Shown here: in pieces, positions 46,514 through 55,070 of the stretch | Position numbering within the stretch: position 1 is the first letter of the stretch | Layout of the letters: every line of letters starts with the position of its first letter | DNA from: Pelagicoccus enzymogenes | GTDB taxonomy: Bacteria; Verrucomicrobiota; Verrucomicrobiia; Opitutales; Opitutaceae | DNA: 64,000 nucleotides | Direction: 5' to 3' | Assembly: GCF_014803405.1 (NCBI RefSeq) | Contig: NZ_JACYFG010000061.1 | Span: 248,001 to 312,000, forward strand | Program-made: the position numbers and the translations under genes | Notes under the pieces: generated by a model | Told to the model about the DNA's origin: nothing | Databases searched by the model: none | Seen by the model: only the letters and a program-made list of their open reading frames with translations

Positions 46514-46530
46514 TTGGCACTCTATTCGCT
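46514..46530 (+). promoter_or_regulatory. Candidate sigma-54 promoter
   Basis: TTGGCAC (46514-46520), five bases, then TCGCT (46526-46530): GG and GC are 10 bases apart, as required for the -24/-12 elements of sigma-54 promoters; the -12 element deviates by one base from TTGCT. Transcription would start near 46541, about 55 bases before the small membrane protein. The remaining 249-base gap shows no other signal. Confidence 0.45.
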
Positions 46531-46594
46531 CCTTTCCAGAGCAGCTTCCCGCGGGTCTAAGGGCTCGCCCGAAGCTGCTAATCGAAGGACCGAG

Positions 46595-46801
46595 ATGAAC
46601 CAAGCAAGCACAACACAATCCCAAACCGGCACGCCCCTTGTCGACCCGCAAGAATCGCCGGCGAAGGTGGCCCCCAACGAACAGTTGGCCGGCAGTGCCG
46701 ATCTTGCGCTAATCGTCCTCGGCGTTCTCTTGCTCGGAGTTAGCAGCTACATGTTCCTCCTGAAGCTTTGCAAGAGCCTCGCTACCAGCGGCAACAAATA
46801 A
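46595..46801 (+). CDS. Small single-span membrane protein
   Basis: A 68-residue protein from the ATG at 46595, chosen because AAGGA lies five bases upstream and because the longer frame (from 46514) would begin inside the candidate promoter. Residues 1-32 are polar and disordered (MNQASTTQSQTGTPLVDP...), followed by one membrane helix (LALIVLGVLLLGVSSYMFLL) and a short basic tail. The layout suggests a small inner-membrane protein with its N-terminus on either side. No family is recognised. It is followed by a bidirectional terminator. Its possible sigma-54 control suggests a conditionally expressed role. Confidence 0.65.
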   Translation: MNQASTTQSQTGTPLVDPQESPAKVAPNEQLAGSADLALIVLGVLLLGVSSYMFLLKLCKSLATSGNK

Positions 46802-46828
46802 GGCCGCAGCACTCGAAAACAAAAAAAA

Positions 46829-46854
46829 AGCCCGATCTGAACAGTCGGGCTTTT
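46829..46854. terminator. Bidirectional Rho-independent terminator
   Basis: A 7-bp stem (AGCCCGA 46829-46835, TCGGGCT 46845-46851) has nine A on its left and four T on its right, so it can serve both the small membrane protein gene and the converging lipoyl-KASIII gene. Confidence 0.85.
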
Positions 46855-46894
46855 CTCGTTTCGGAAACTTGAAAATGAGCGCCTTGCTGGCGGA

Positions 46895-48472
46895 CTACCA
46901 AGTCATCAAGCCGCCAGCAAAAGTGAATCCGGCGCCGACCGAGCAGAAGATGATCTTGTCGCCTTCTTCGAAAATCTCTTCCTCGGCAGCCCAGCCCAAA
47001 GCCATGGAAACAGACGCAGCCGAGGTGTTGCCGTACTTGTTGATAGTCACGACAAATTTCTCGTAAGGGATGCCCACTCGCTTGCTCACGGCTCTCAGAA
47101 TACGGGCGTTGGCTTGGTGCGGCACAATCCAAGAAACGTCATCCGGCTTCAGCCCGTGCCTCTCGAGCGCGCTCTCGATGATGTTCGAGAAGGCCAGAAC
47201 GGCACGCTTGAAAACGACTCCTCCATCCATCTTCAGATAAAAGGAATCCAGGTCCTCGCCCGGCGAGGGCATCGGCTTGAGGGCGCCACCACCGGTGCGT
47301 GAAATCGCGTCGGTGAAACGGGCGTCACCGCTGAGCTCCAAACGATGCAGGCGGTGCCCACCTTCGCCCTTGGTCAGAATGGCCGCTCCCGCGCCGTCAC
47401 CGAAGAGGAATGCCGTCTCGTGGTCCTTAGGGTTGGTGATTCGCGAAAGGATTTCCGCCGTCACCACCAAAATGTTTTTCGCGGTACCGCCGTAGATCAG
47501 GCTGCGCCCCACCTCCAAAGCGTAGAGCCAACCGGAACAGGCCGCATTCAAGTCAAACGCCAAGGCGGACTCCACGCCTAGTTCCCTGGCAAGAATGCTG
47601 GCTGCGCCCGGCACCGGGTGGTCCGGCAAGAGCGTAGCCACCACCACAGCGTCAATGTCCGAAACCTCCAAGCCGGCCATCTTCAGGGCATGACGAGTCG
47701 CCTTGCTCGCAAGGCTGGTCGCCGACTCGCCTTCGGAAATAACGTACCGTTGCTGGATGCCAGTAACCTTGACGATTTCCTCTTCGGTCTTGCCTGGGAA
47801 CTGCTTCAGGATTTCCGCGTTGGATCGCATGTTTTGCGGCACCGCATATCCGATGCCGGCGACGCAAGCGGTTTGAGTGGAGCCATCTCCAACCGCGACG
47901 GCCGCAGCTTGCGAAACCGTGGCCTTGGCGGGGACATAGGCTTCCAGATCGTCTCCCGTCACGCGTCCTCCCGGTCCCGTACCTACGATGTCGGTCATGG
48001 ACTCTGGATCGAAGCCTCGCTCCAAGGCCAACTTCTTGGCCCGCGGCGTCCAGCGAATGCCGTTCGCCTTGGCGAGCGGTGCGGTAGTCACCGGAGCAAC
48101 AAGCGGAGCGGAAGCGACTTCCTGCATCACCGGAGCAGCGGGCGGCGCCTCAGGCTTCGCCTCTTTCACTGCCGAAGTCGCTTGAGGCGCTGCATCCGCA
48201 TCCACCGTGAGGTGGGCTACGGACGTATCCTCCGTTTCAATACGAACGAAGGGCGCGCCAACTTCGAGGATATCCCCCGCACGGCAATGGATCTGCCGTA
48301 CCACCCCGTCGCACGGAGCTTCGAAGTCGAAGACCGACTTGTCGCTCTCCAACTCTGCTATCTTCTCGCCCTTTGCGATTTCCTGACCTGCTTCGACTTC
48401 GAGGTCGATCAAGGTCATTTCGTTGACAGTAGCCCCCATGGAAGGGATCGGCACGTCGATGAGAAAGCTCAT
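46895..48472 (-). CDS. Lipoyl domain / E3-binding domain / KASIII (FabH-like) fusion
   Basis: A 525-residue protein with an unusual order of domains. Residues 1-85 form a lipoyl domain with the lipoylation lysine Lys45 in ELESDKSVFDF. An Ala/Pro-rich linker leads to a peripheral-subunit-binding domain at about 140-180 (RWTPRAKKLALERGF; DIVGTGPGGRVTGDDLEAYV). After a second linker, residues from about 200 to 525 are a full 3-oxoacyl-ACP synthase III: Cys312 in DLNAACSGWLYAL, His452 in VPHQANARIL and Asn482 in NKYGNTSAASV form the catalytic triad. Normal E2 proteins carry a CoA acyltransferase after the binding domain; here a condensing enzyme takes that place. It may take acyl groups from a lipoyl arm to prime fatty-acid synthesis. 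pyrG is 49 bases upstream; no E1 or E3 genes are in the window. Confidence 0.92.
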   Translation of the reverse strand: MSFLIDVPIPSMGATVNEMTLIDLEVEAGQEIAKGEKIAELESDKSVFDFEAPCDGVVRQIHCRAGDILEVGAPFVRIETEDTSVAHLTVDADAAPQATSAVKEAKPEAPPAAPVMQEVASAPLVAPVTTAPLAKANGIRWTPRAKKLALERGFDPESMTDIVGTGPGGRVTGDDLEAYVPAKATVSQAAAVAVGDGSTQTACVAGIGYAVPQNMRSNAEILKQFPGKTEEEIVKVTGIQQRYVISEGESATSLASKATRHALKMAGLEVSDIDAVVVATLLPDHPVPGAASILARELGVESALAFDLNAACSGWLYALEVGRSLIYGGTAKNILVVTAEILSRITNPKDHETAFLFGDGAGAAILTKGEGGHRLHRLELSGDARFTDAISRTGGGALKPMPSPGEDLDSFYLKMDGGVVFKRAVLAFSNIIESALERHGLKPDDVSWIVPHQANARILRAVSKRVGIPYEKFVVTINKYGNTSAASVSMALGWAAEEEIFEEGDKIIFCSVGAGFTFAGGLMTW

Positions 48473-48521
48473 TGGCTTCAGTACTAGGGTTTAGTGGTAA
48501 TCAGTTGCAGACTGGACCCGC

Positions 48522-50153
48522 TTAGCGATTTTCGTGGCGGTTGATGGCCGCTTCCACGAAGGCCTGGAAAAGCGGGTGGGCCTTGTTTGGCTTGGAAAGG
48601 AATTCCGGATGCGATTGTACCGCGAGGAACCAAGGGTGTTCCTTCAACTCGACCATTTCCACGAGATTGCGCTTCGGGTTCACGCCGCTGACCACCAACC
48701 CCGCCTTTTCGAGATCCTCGACAAAAGCGTTGTTCACTTCGTAGCGATGGCGGTGACGTTCACGAATGATCTCCTGGCCGTAGGCGGCGAAGGCATGCGT
48801 GCCTTTCTTGACCTTGCACTCGTAGGAGCCAAGACGCATGGAACCGCCCTTGTCGACGACTTGCTTCTGCTCTTCCATCAAGGTGATGACCGGATGCTCG
48901 GTCTTCTCGTCGAATTCGAGGCTATTGGCCGACTTCAAGCCGAGCACGTTGCGGGCGTACTCGATAACCGCAATCTGCAGACCAAGACAGAGGCCGAAGT
49001 AAGGAACGTTGTTCTCGCGAGCGTAACGGACCGCAGCGATCTTTCCCTCGGTACCACGGTCGCCAAAGCCACCGGGAACCAAGATGCCATGCAAACTCTT
49101 GAGCGTTTCCAAGCCTTCGGGAGTTTCCAGCGACTCCGCGTCGATGCGCTTGATGTTAACCGCGCAGTCGTTGGCGATGCCCGCGTGGGTAATCGACTCG
49201 TAGACCGACTTGTAGGCGTCCTGCAATTCGATGTACTTTCCGACCACCCCGATGGTGACGCGCTTGGAAGGCGACTTGATACGGCGCACGATATCGGTCC
49301 ATATGCTTTCCTTAGGCTGCGGAGCGTCGAGCTTGAGGAAGTCCACAACCAAATCGTCGAGATGCTCGCGACGGAGCATTACAGGAAGTTCATAGATCGA
49401 ATCGTCCACGTCGATCTCCTCGATAACGGCCTTTACCGGCACGTTGCAGAAAAGGCTCATCTTTTCCCGAAGCTCTCCATCTATCGGATGTTCGGTACGG
49501 CAAACCAGGATATCCGGCTGGATACCGATCTCACGCATCTTGGCCACGCTCTGCTGCGTCGGCTTGGTCTTGAGCTCGCCTGCAGCCGCCAGGAACGGCA
49601 AGAGCGTGCAGTGGATGAAGAGAACGTTGTCGCGACCCGCCTCCAAAGCGAACTGGCGCATGGCTTCCAAGAACGGCAAGCCTTCAATATCGCCAACGGT
49701 GCCACCGATTTCCGTGATGAGAATGTCCACGTCCTCGCTGGCCGCTTGGATGCGAGCCTTGATCTCGTTGGTCACGTGCGGGATGACCTGGACCGTCTTT
49801 CCTAGATACTCACCCCGACGCTCCTTTTGGATGACGGACTCGTAGATTTGTCCCGAAGTCAGGTTGTTGAACTGGCTCAGCTTACCGGAAGTGAAGCGCT
49901 CGTAGTGGCCAAGATCGAGGTCGGTCTCCGCGCCGTCGTCCAGGACGTACACCTCGCCATGCTGGAACGGGTTCATGGTCCCCGGATCCACATTCAAATA
50001 CGGGTCGAATTTCTGGATACGCACCGTGCAGCCACGCTCCTCGAGCAACGCTCCGAGAGAGGCTGCCGTCAAGCCCTTGCCTAGGGACGAGACTACGCCG
50101 CCCGTCACGAAAATATACTTCTTTGCCTTACTGTTTTCCACTTTGGCTGCCAT
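48522..50153 (-). CDS. pyrG: CTP synthase
   Basis: A 543-residue two-domain enzyme that makes CTP from UTP, ATP and glutamine. Seen: the synthetase P-loop region ([20 protein letters not shown]), [33 protein letters not shown], and a C-terminal glutamine amidotransferase with the nucleophile cysteine in [12 protein letters not shown] and the His-Glu pair in [11 protein letters not shown]. Length and motifs are standard. It is the first of two minus-strand genes with the lipoyl-KASIII fusion 49 bases downstream. Confidence 0.97.
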   Translation of the reverse strand: MAAKVENSKAKKYIFVTGGVVSSLGKGLTAASLGALLEERGCTVRIQKFDPYLNVDPGTMNPFQHGEVYVLDDGAETDLDLGHYERFTSGKLSQFNNLTSGQIYESVIQKERRGEYLGKTVQVIPHVTNEIKARIQAASEDVDILITEIGGTVGDIEGLPFLEAMRQFALEAGRDNVLFIHCTLLPFLAAAGELKTKPTQQSVAKMREIGIQPDILVCRTEHPIDGELREKMSLFCNVPVKAVIEEIDVDDSIYELPVMLRREHLDDLVVDFLKLDAPQPKESIWTDIVRRIKSPSKRVTIGVVGKYIELQDAYKSVYESITHAGIANDCAVNIKRIDAESLETPEGLETLKSLHGILVPGGFGDRGTEGKIAAVRYARENNVPYFGLCLGLQIAVIEYARNVLGLKSANSLEFDEKTEHPVITLMEEQKQVVDKGGSMRLGSYECKVKKGTHAFAAYGQEIIRERHRHRYEVNNAFVEDLEKAGLVVSGVNPKRNLVEMVELKEHPWFLAVQSHPEFLSKPNKAHPLFQAFVEAAINRHENR

Positions 50154-50192
50154 GAGAATTAGATATGAAAGAGGAGGTCAAACCACATCGCG

Positions 50193-50390
50193 TTAAGGTG
50201 CTAAAATCATCCAGCCGGCAAACACCACGATCGCTAGAAGCGCTACGGTAACCAGCAATACCATGCCGACCCGCACCAACTTCCAAACCACCCAGCCAAG
50301 CCCGAGCCCTACGACGACGAGGCACGCAGTGACGAGCCAGGACGGGTAGATCCCATAGAGTCCCTTTATTTCGTCGAGTAACTGCGCCAT
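50193..50390 (-). CDS. Small two-helix membrane protein
   Basis: A 65-residue protein from the ATG at 50390; an alternative TTG start at 50447 would add 19 residues. Two hydrophobic helices (SWLVTACLVVVGLGLGWVVW and LVRVGMVLLVTVALLAIVVF) are joined by a short basic turn (KLVR). No family is recognised. It ends 40 bases before pyrG on the same strand, so it may be part of the same transcript. Such small proteins often attach to larger membrane complexes. There is no functional clue. Confidence 0.6.
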   Translation of the reverse strand: MAQLLDEIKGLYGIYPSWLVTACLVVVGLGLGWVVWKLVRVGMVLLVTVALLAIVVFAGWMILAP

Positions 50391-50527
50391 GGGGGGCGAC
50401 TCTAGGAGACCCCTCTCGACCGCATCAACCTCCAATTCCACACTCAAGCAATTTTGCTGAGGGCGCCAGATCCTGCGGGCACATATCGCGTTGCCAAGTC
50501 GCCCCGATTCCCCAAAACCACTTCCCG

Positions 50528-51511
50528 ATGGCCAAAAAGTACAACATATACGGGATGGGAAACGCCCTCGTCGACATCGTCACGGAAGTCGAAGACGCCT
50601 TCTTCTCCAAGAATGAAATCGAAAAGGGAGTCATGACTCTCGTCGACGAAGCCCGCCAGAGCGCCCTGGTATCCGCAATCGATCTCGATGCGGCCGACAA
50701 GCAATGCGGCGGTTCCGCCGCCAACTCCATTATCGGCGCCGCCCAGTTCGGAGCACGCACCTTTTACAGCTGCAAGGTCGCCAACGACGAACTTGGCCAG
50801 TTCTACCTCACCGACCTGAAGGCCAACGGCGCCGACACCAACCTCTCCGCCGACGCCCTCCCCGAAGGCATCACCGGCAAGTGCCTCGTCATGACCACCC
50901 CGGACGCGGAACGCACCATGAACACCTTCCTCGGTGTCACCGCTACCTACTCCACCGAGCAAATCGACGAAGCGGCCCTTGCGGACTCCGAATACCTCTA
51001 CATCGAAGGCTACCTCGTCACCTCTCCCAATGGAGTCGAAGCCATGAAGGCCGCGAAAGCCAAGGCAGAGTCCCTCGGCGTCAAGACAGCCCTCACCTTC
51101 TCCGATCCCGCCATGGTCAAGTACTTCGGCGACGCCATGAAGGACGTTATCGGGACCGGAATCGACCTGCTCTTCTGCAACGAGGAGGAAGCCATGACCT
51201 ACACCGGAACCGAGAGCGTTCCGGCAGCCGTCCAAGCCTTGAAAGCAACTGCTAAACAGTTCGTGATCACCCTCGGCCCCGACGGAGCGCTCGTTTGGGA
51301 CGGTCAAAACGAGATTAAGATCGCGCCCGTTCCCACCGAAGCCGTCGATACCAACGGTGCGGGCGACCTTTTCGCAGGGGCCTTCCTCTACGGCATCACC
51401 AACGGCCTCAGCCACGCAGAAGCAGGAGCTCTCGCCAGCCGAGCCTCCTCCGCGGTGGTGTCGAAATTCGGACCCCGACTCAGCAAGGCCCAAGCGCAAG
51501 CCCTCCTGTAA
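50528..51511 (+). CDS. PfkB-family carbohydrate kinase (probable adenosine kinase)
   Basis: A 327-residue ribokinase-fold enzyme. Seen: the N-terminal IYGMGNALVDIVTEV, the ribose-binding QCGGSAANSIIGAA (residues 59-72), and the C-terminal PfkB signature DTNGAGDLFAGAF with the catalytic base Asp280. The short lid and NSIIG segment resemble bacterial adenosine kinases, which phosphorylate adenosine to AMP; ribokinase or another sugar kinase activity cannot be excluded. The gene ends at a strong terminator. It appears monocistronic. No Shine-Dalgarno sequence precedes the ATG. Confidence 0.88.
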   Translation: MAKKYNIYGMGNALVDIVTEVEDAFFSKNEIEKGVMTLVDEARQSALVSAIDLDAADKQCGGSAANSIIGAAQFGARTFYSCKVANDELGQFYLTDLKANGADTNLSADALPEGITGKCLVMTTPDAERTMNTFLGVTATYSTEQIDEAALADSEYLYIEGYLVTSPNGVEAMKAAKAKAESLGVKTALTFSDPAMVKYFGDAMKDVIGTGIDLLFCNEEEAMTYTGTESVPAAVQALKATAKQFVITLGPDGALVWDGQNEIKIAPVPTEAVDTNGAGDLFAGAFLYGITNGLSHAEAGALASRASSAVVSKFGPRLSKAQAQALL

Positions 51512-51540
51512 GAGGCGGCCTCACTCTTAAACCTTTCGTG

Positions 51541-51579
51541 AATCCTGCTCCTCCAAGACGTGGTGAGCAGGATTTTTTT
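51541..51579 (+). terminator. Rho-independent terminator of the PfkB-family kinase gene
   Basis: A perfect 10-bp stem (AATCCTGCTC 51541-51550, GAGCAGGATT 51565-51574) with a 14-base loop is followed by T5. It overlaps the first codons of the longest possible histidine kinase frame, which speaks for a later start of that gene. Confidence 0.9.
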
Positions 51580-51672
51580 GTATGGGAGCCTCTTTTTCCG
51601 TCACCTTTGACTTTCAGTGACTTCCGCCAACCTTTTGTCACCCAAGACTCACCTAGAAATCGCGACGCCCCA

Positions 51673-53043
51673 GTGGAGAAACCGTTCCAACATAAGCTAA
51701 GCCCTCCAGAACTGGAGCGAAAGTTCCGCAGCTCACGCGACGGAAACGATCGCAAGCAGCTACTTCGCATCTTGAGCATGTCGACGATCATCATCGCGAT
51801 ATTCACCTTTCTCGATGCCCCCAATCCACAAGATACTCCCGGCTTCGAAATCGCGTTCGGAGCCCGGATCCTCGGAGTCGTCGCCTCGATCGCCGGTCTC
51901 CTCAAAATCAGACGCGCCTACGACTCCCAAAAAGACGAGTCCTTCATATTCGTTTGTGGACTGCTGATCGTAAGCCACTTGGTCATCTCCAACTCCATCT
52001 ATCGCGAAGGCCTAATCTCCATCGCCGCCTGGGACATCGCAGCCATCTTTGCCATCTACGCCTTGGCGCCCATCCGCTTCCACTACCAAGCCGCCCTCGC
52101 TCTGACCCTGACCCTTGGCTCCCTCATCCTGTGGATATTCGTTGCCGTTCCCCAGCTCAATTTCGTCGCGAGCATCTCTACCCCGATCGCCTACATCGCC
52201 GCCAATTGCTTCGGCATCACGCTTTCGCTCAACCTCAATCGCATCCAACGCCAAGAATTCCAACACCTCGAGGCGGAGAAGCAACTGCGAGCCGACCTGG
52301 AAAAAACCATGGCTACTCGCGACCAGCTCTTTTCGGTCATCGCCCACGATCTGCGAGGCCCCATCGGGGCCTTGAGCGAAATCGGCAAGCTTCTCGACTC
52401 CATAAATCCCATCGAAATTAGAAAGCGAGAGGAGCTCACCAACCTTCTTTGCGTCGGCTCCCGCGCCAGTTTCGAGCTGCTCGACAACCTCCTCAATTGG
52501 GCCCTCTCCGAAACCGGAGGCATCGAGCCAAAAATCCAAAGGCTGGATCTGCAAAACGCGATCGAGTCGAACATCGACCTGCTCGCCGGCAGCGCCAGCA
52601 ACAAGAATATCCGCCTGACAACCGACAGCAGCCAAGGACTCGCCGTCCAAGCGGATCCCAAGATGTTGAATACCATCCTGCGCAACCTCATAGCCAACGC
52701 CATCAAGTTCACCCGCAAGGGCGGGGAGATAAAGATCCTGCAACGCCTCGGCGAGGACAATACCGTGAAAATCACGATCGAGGACAACGGGATCGGAATC
52801 GCCCCCAACCGGCTAGGCCAGCTGTTCAACCTCGGCTTCGACGATACCGAAGACGGCACAGCCGGCGAACAAGGCTCCAACTTGGGCCTGAGGATCGTAT
52901 CCGACTTCACCAAAAAGCAAAACGGACGGATCGAGGTCGCCAGCAAGCCCAACCAAGGCACCAAAATCACACTCACCTTTCCCCTGTCTCCCGACCTCCA
53001 AGGCGATGCCGCAGCAAGAACAGCTGCCTTTCCAAGCTCATAA
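51673..53043 (+). CDS. Orphan membrane-bound sensor histidine kinase
   Basis: About 456 residues from a GTG at 51673; the frame is open to a GTG at 51538, but that start lies on the upstream terminator. An ATG at 51778 is another option. About five to six membrane helices fill the first half (STIIIAIFTFLDA to STPIAYIAANCFGITLSLNL). A short coiled coil then leads to the phosphoacceptor helix with FSVIAHDLRGPIGAL, where the histidine is phosphorylated, and an ATPase domain with N box NLIANAIKFT, G1 box DNGIGIA and G2 box GSNLGLRIV. No HAMP or PAS domain is seen. No response regulator gene is adjacent, so its partner must be elsewhere. The sensed signal is unknown. Confidence 0.87.
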   Translation: MEKPFQHKLSPPELERKFRSSRDGNDRKQLLRILSMSTIIIAIFTFLDAPNPQDTPGFEIAFGARILGVVASIAGLLKIRRAYDSQKDESFIFVCGLLIVSHLVISNSIYREGLISIAAWDIAAIFAIYALAPIRFHYQAALALTLTLGSLILWIFVAVPQLNFVASISTPIAYIAANCFGITLSLNLNRIQRQEFQHLEAEKQLRADLEKTMATRDQLFSVIAHDLRGPIGALSEIGKLLDSINPIEIRKREELTNLLCVGSRASFELLDNLLNWALSETGGIEPKIQRLDLQNAIESNIDLLAGSASNKNIRLTTDSSQGLAVQADPKMLNTILRNLIANAIKFTRKGGEIKILQRLGEDNTVKITIEDNGIGIAPNRLGQLFNLGFDDTEDGTAGEQGSNLGLRIVSDFTKKQNGRIEVASKPNQGTKITLTFPLSPDLQGDAAARTAAFPSS

Positions 53044-53087
53044 GCAACCTTGTATCTGCGCGAAATCTCGCTTCCCTTCTGCCCCCA

Positions 53088-54338
53088 ATGCCGTCCACGC
53101 AAAACCTTGAACGAAAGACCGTCGCCATTGCCGGGGCCGGAGCAGCCGGCTACTTCGCCGCCATCAACGTAGCCGAGGCAGATCCAGAGGCAGAGGTGCA
53201 TCTCTTCGAGTCCTCGCGACGCACCCTCACGAAAGTCTCCATATCCGGAGGCGGGCGATGCAATGTAACTCACAGCTGTTTCGATCCCCGGGAGCTCGTC
53301 AGCTACTACCCCCGTGGAGGCAAGGAACTCCGCGGAGCGTTCCACCAATGGCAACCTCAGGACACCGTCGACTGGTTCCAATCCCGCGGCGTAGCCCTTA
53401 AGACCGAAGCCGATGGTCGCATGTTTCCCACTACCGACGATTCCCAGACCATCGTCGACTGCCTCACCCAAGCCGCGCAAAGCGCAGGAGTGAAGCTTCA
53501 CCTCAGAACTGGCGTATCCAGCGTACGCCGACAAAGCGAAGAGCGATTCGAGCTCACGCTTTCCAACGCCGAAACCTTAATTGCGACCCACTTCTTGATC
53601 GCCACCGGAGGCGGACAAAAAAACGCCGGCCACACTCTGGCCACAAGCCTCGGCCACAGCATTTCCGACCTCGCGCCTTCCCTCTTCACTTTCCATATCG
53701 ACCACCCGCTGCTCAAAGACCTGCAAGGCCTTTCCCTTCCCAGCGTCCAAGTCTCCTACCCTCCCGCTAAGCTTCAACAAGCGGGTCCCATCGTATTCAC
53801 CCACTGGGGACTCAGCGGACCAGGCATCCTGAAACTATCCGCTTGGGGAGCTCGCGTTTTCAGCGAGCTCGACTACCAATGCGAGCTCAAGGTCAACTGG
53901 TTCGGCGGAAGCAAACCTGAGACCATTCGCCAATCGCTCGAGACTGCGAAGCGACAAAACGCTCGCAAAGCCTTGGTGAGCATCAACCCCTTCGACTTTC
54001 CGCGGCGATTCTGGGAGCGGCTTCTCGATTTCGTATCCATTTCCCCTGACACTCAATGGGCTCAACTATCCAAAAAGGCGCTCAACCAACTCGTTGAAAC
54101 GATCACGTCCACCTCCCTGCAAGCCAACGGCAAGAGCATGAACAAAGAGGAATTCGTTACCTGCGGCGGCGTCACGCTAAAAGAAGTCGACTTCAAGACC
54201 CTGCAAAGCCGCATCGTACCCAATCTCTATTTCGCGGGCGAAGTGCTCGACATCGACGGCGTAACCGGTGGCTTCAACTTTCAAGCTGCCTGGACCACCT
54301 CAAGGGTAGCTGCCCTGCATATCGCTCATGGCGCGTAA
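53088..54338 (+). CDS. BaiN/HI0933-family NAD(P)/FAD-dependent oxidoreductase
   Basis: A 416-residue flavoprotein. The ATG at 53088 is used because the dinucleotide-binding motif (VAIAGAGAAGYFAAINVAE) follows at once; the frame stays open upstream only as a shadow of the kinase gene. Seen: SISGGGRCNVTHS typical of the HI0933/YhiN family, HFLIATGGGQKNAGHT, FTHWGLSGPGILKLS, FVTCGGVTLKEVD, and a final flavin-binding LYFAGEVLDIDGVTGGFNFQ. Members are putative reductases; one group (BaiN) acts on bile acid intermediates, but most substrates are unknown. It starts 44 bases after the histidine kinase, on the same strand. No Shine-Dalgarno sequence is seen. Confidence 0.9.
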   Translation: MPSTQNLERKTVAIAGAGAAGYFAAINVAEADPEAEVHLFESSRRTLTKVSISGGGRCNVTHSCFDPRELVSYYPRGGKELRGAFHQWQPQDTVDWFQSRGVALKTEADGRMFPTTDDSQTIVDCLTQAAQSAGVKLHLRTGVSSVRRQSEERFELTLSNAETLIATHFLIATGGGQKNAGHTLATSLGHSISDLAPSLFTFHIDHPLLKDLQGLSLPSVQVSYPPAKLQQAGPIVFTHWGLSGPGILKLSAWGARVFSELDYQCELKVNWFGGSKPETIRQSLETAKRQNARKALVSINPFDFPRRFWERLLDFVSISPDTQWAQLSKKALNQLVETITSTSLQANGKSMNKEEFVTCGGVTLKEVDFKTLQSRIVPNLYFAGEVLDIDGVTGGFNFQAAWTTSRVAALHIAHGA

Positions 54339-54392
54339 GCGAAACGCTTTACGCCTTTCCATTTCACCAAAGCAAAGCCAAACTCATCACCT

Positions 54393-54989
54393 ATGAATAC
54401 CACGACTAAGATCCTAGCCCTCTCTCTTCTCAGCGCCGCAGCCCTCACCGGTTGTTCCAAAAAAGAGGAAATAACCGAAGCCGACGTGCAAGCTGCAGCA
54501 GACAAGGCGGCCCAAGAGGCAGTCGCCGCGTCCGAGTCGAAAAACGACCAAAAGCTCGCCGCCATGCAAGCCGACGCCGATGCGAAACTAGCTGAAGCCA
54601 AGGCAGACGCCGACGCCAAGCTCGCCGCGGCAAAGGAAGAAATGCAAGCCCAGCTCGCCGCCGAAACGAAGTCCCTCAAGGAACAATTCGAGTCCAGCAA
54701 CGCCGCGCTAAAAAGCCAATTCGAATCCCTCAAGGAAAAGTACGAGTCCGTAAAGTCGAAGCTGCCGGAAGACACCGTCGAGCAAGTGTCCGCCAAGCTG
54801 CCCGAACTCGCTTCCAGCCTGGGCAGCCTAGAAGACATCGCCAACAAGTTCAGCCCCAGCTCCCTGGAACAGCTAAACGCCTTGAAAACCGAATACGCGG
54901 ACGAACTCGCGATGGCGAAAAAGCTTGCCGACGAAATCCTGAAACTCCTCGGCAAGGGAAGCCTCGAAAGCATGCTCCCCAAGTTCTAG
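54393..54989 (+). CDS. Coiled-coil lipoprotein
   Basis: A 198-residue lipoprotein: signal peptide MNTTTKILALSLLSAAALTG with lipobox LTGC (Cys21). The mature chain from about residue 28 to 125 is an Ala/Lys/Glu/Asp-rich helix with heptads (ADADAKLAEAKADADAKLAA), including an internal repeat, and should form a long coiled coil. The last 60 residues are also helical. Such proteins often tether or space envelope layers. No family is recognised. It stands alone, followed by a terminator. The Ala-rich tandem DNA repeat near 54560-54640 may vary in length between strains. Confidence 0.75.
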   Translation: MNTTTKILALSLLSAAALTGCSKKEEITEADVQAAADKAAQEAVAASESKNDQKLAAMQADADAKLAEAKADADAKLAAAKEEMQAQLAAETKSLKEQFESSNAALKSQFESLKEKYESVKSKLPEDTVEQVSAKLPELASSLGSLEDIANKFSPSSLEQLNALKTEYADELAMAKKLADEILKLLGKGSLESMLPKF

Positions 54990-55011
54990 CCTCCCAACAT
55001 TTAGATCAACG

Positions 55012-55039
55012 AAGGCCGCCCCTCAAAAGGCGGCCTTTT
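55012..55039 (+). terminator. Rho-independent terminator of the coiled-coil lipoprotein gene
   Basis: A perfect 9-bp stem (AAGGCCGCC 55012-55020, GGCGGCCTT 55029-55037) with an 8-base loop, followed by TT. Confidence 0.88.
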
Positions 55040-55070
55040 CACGCTCCAACTTTCAGCATCCACACCCTCC

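Noticed and set aside
52449-53087. 213 extra N-terminal codons for the flavoprotein gene
   Set aside because: This stretch overlaps the histidine kinase in another frame and is Arg/Pro-rich without similarity; the dinucleotide-binding motif begins right after the ATG at 53088.
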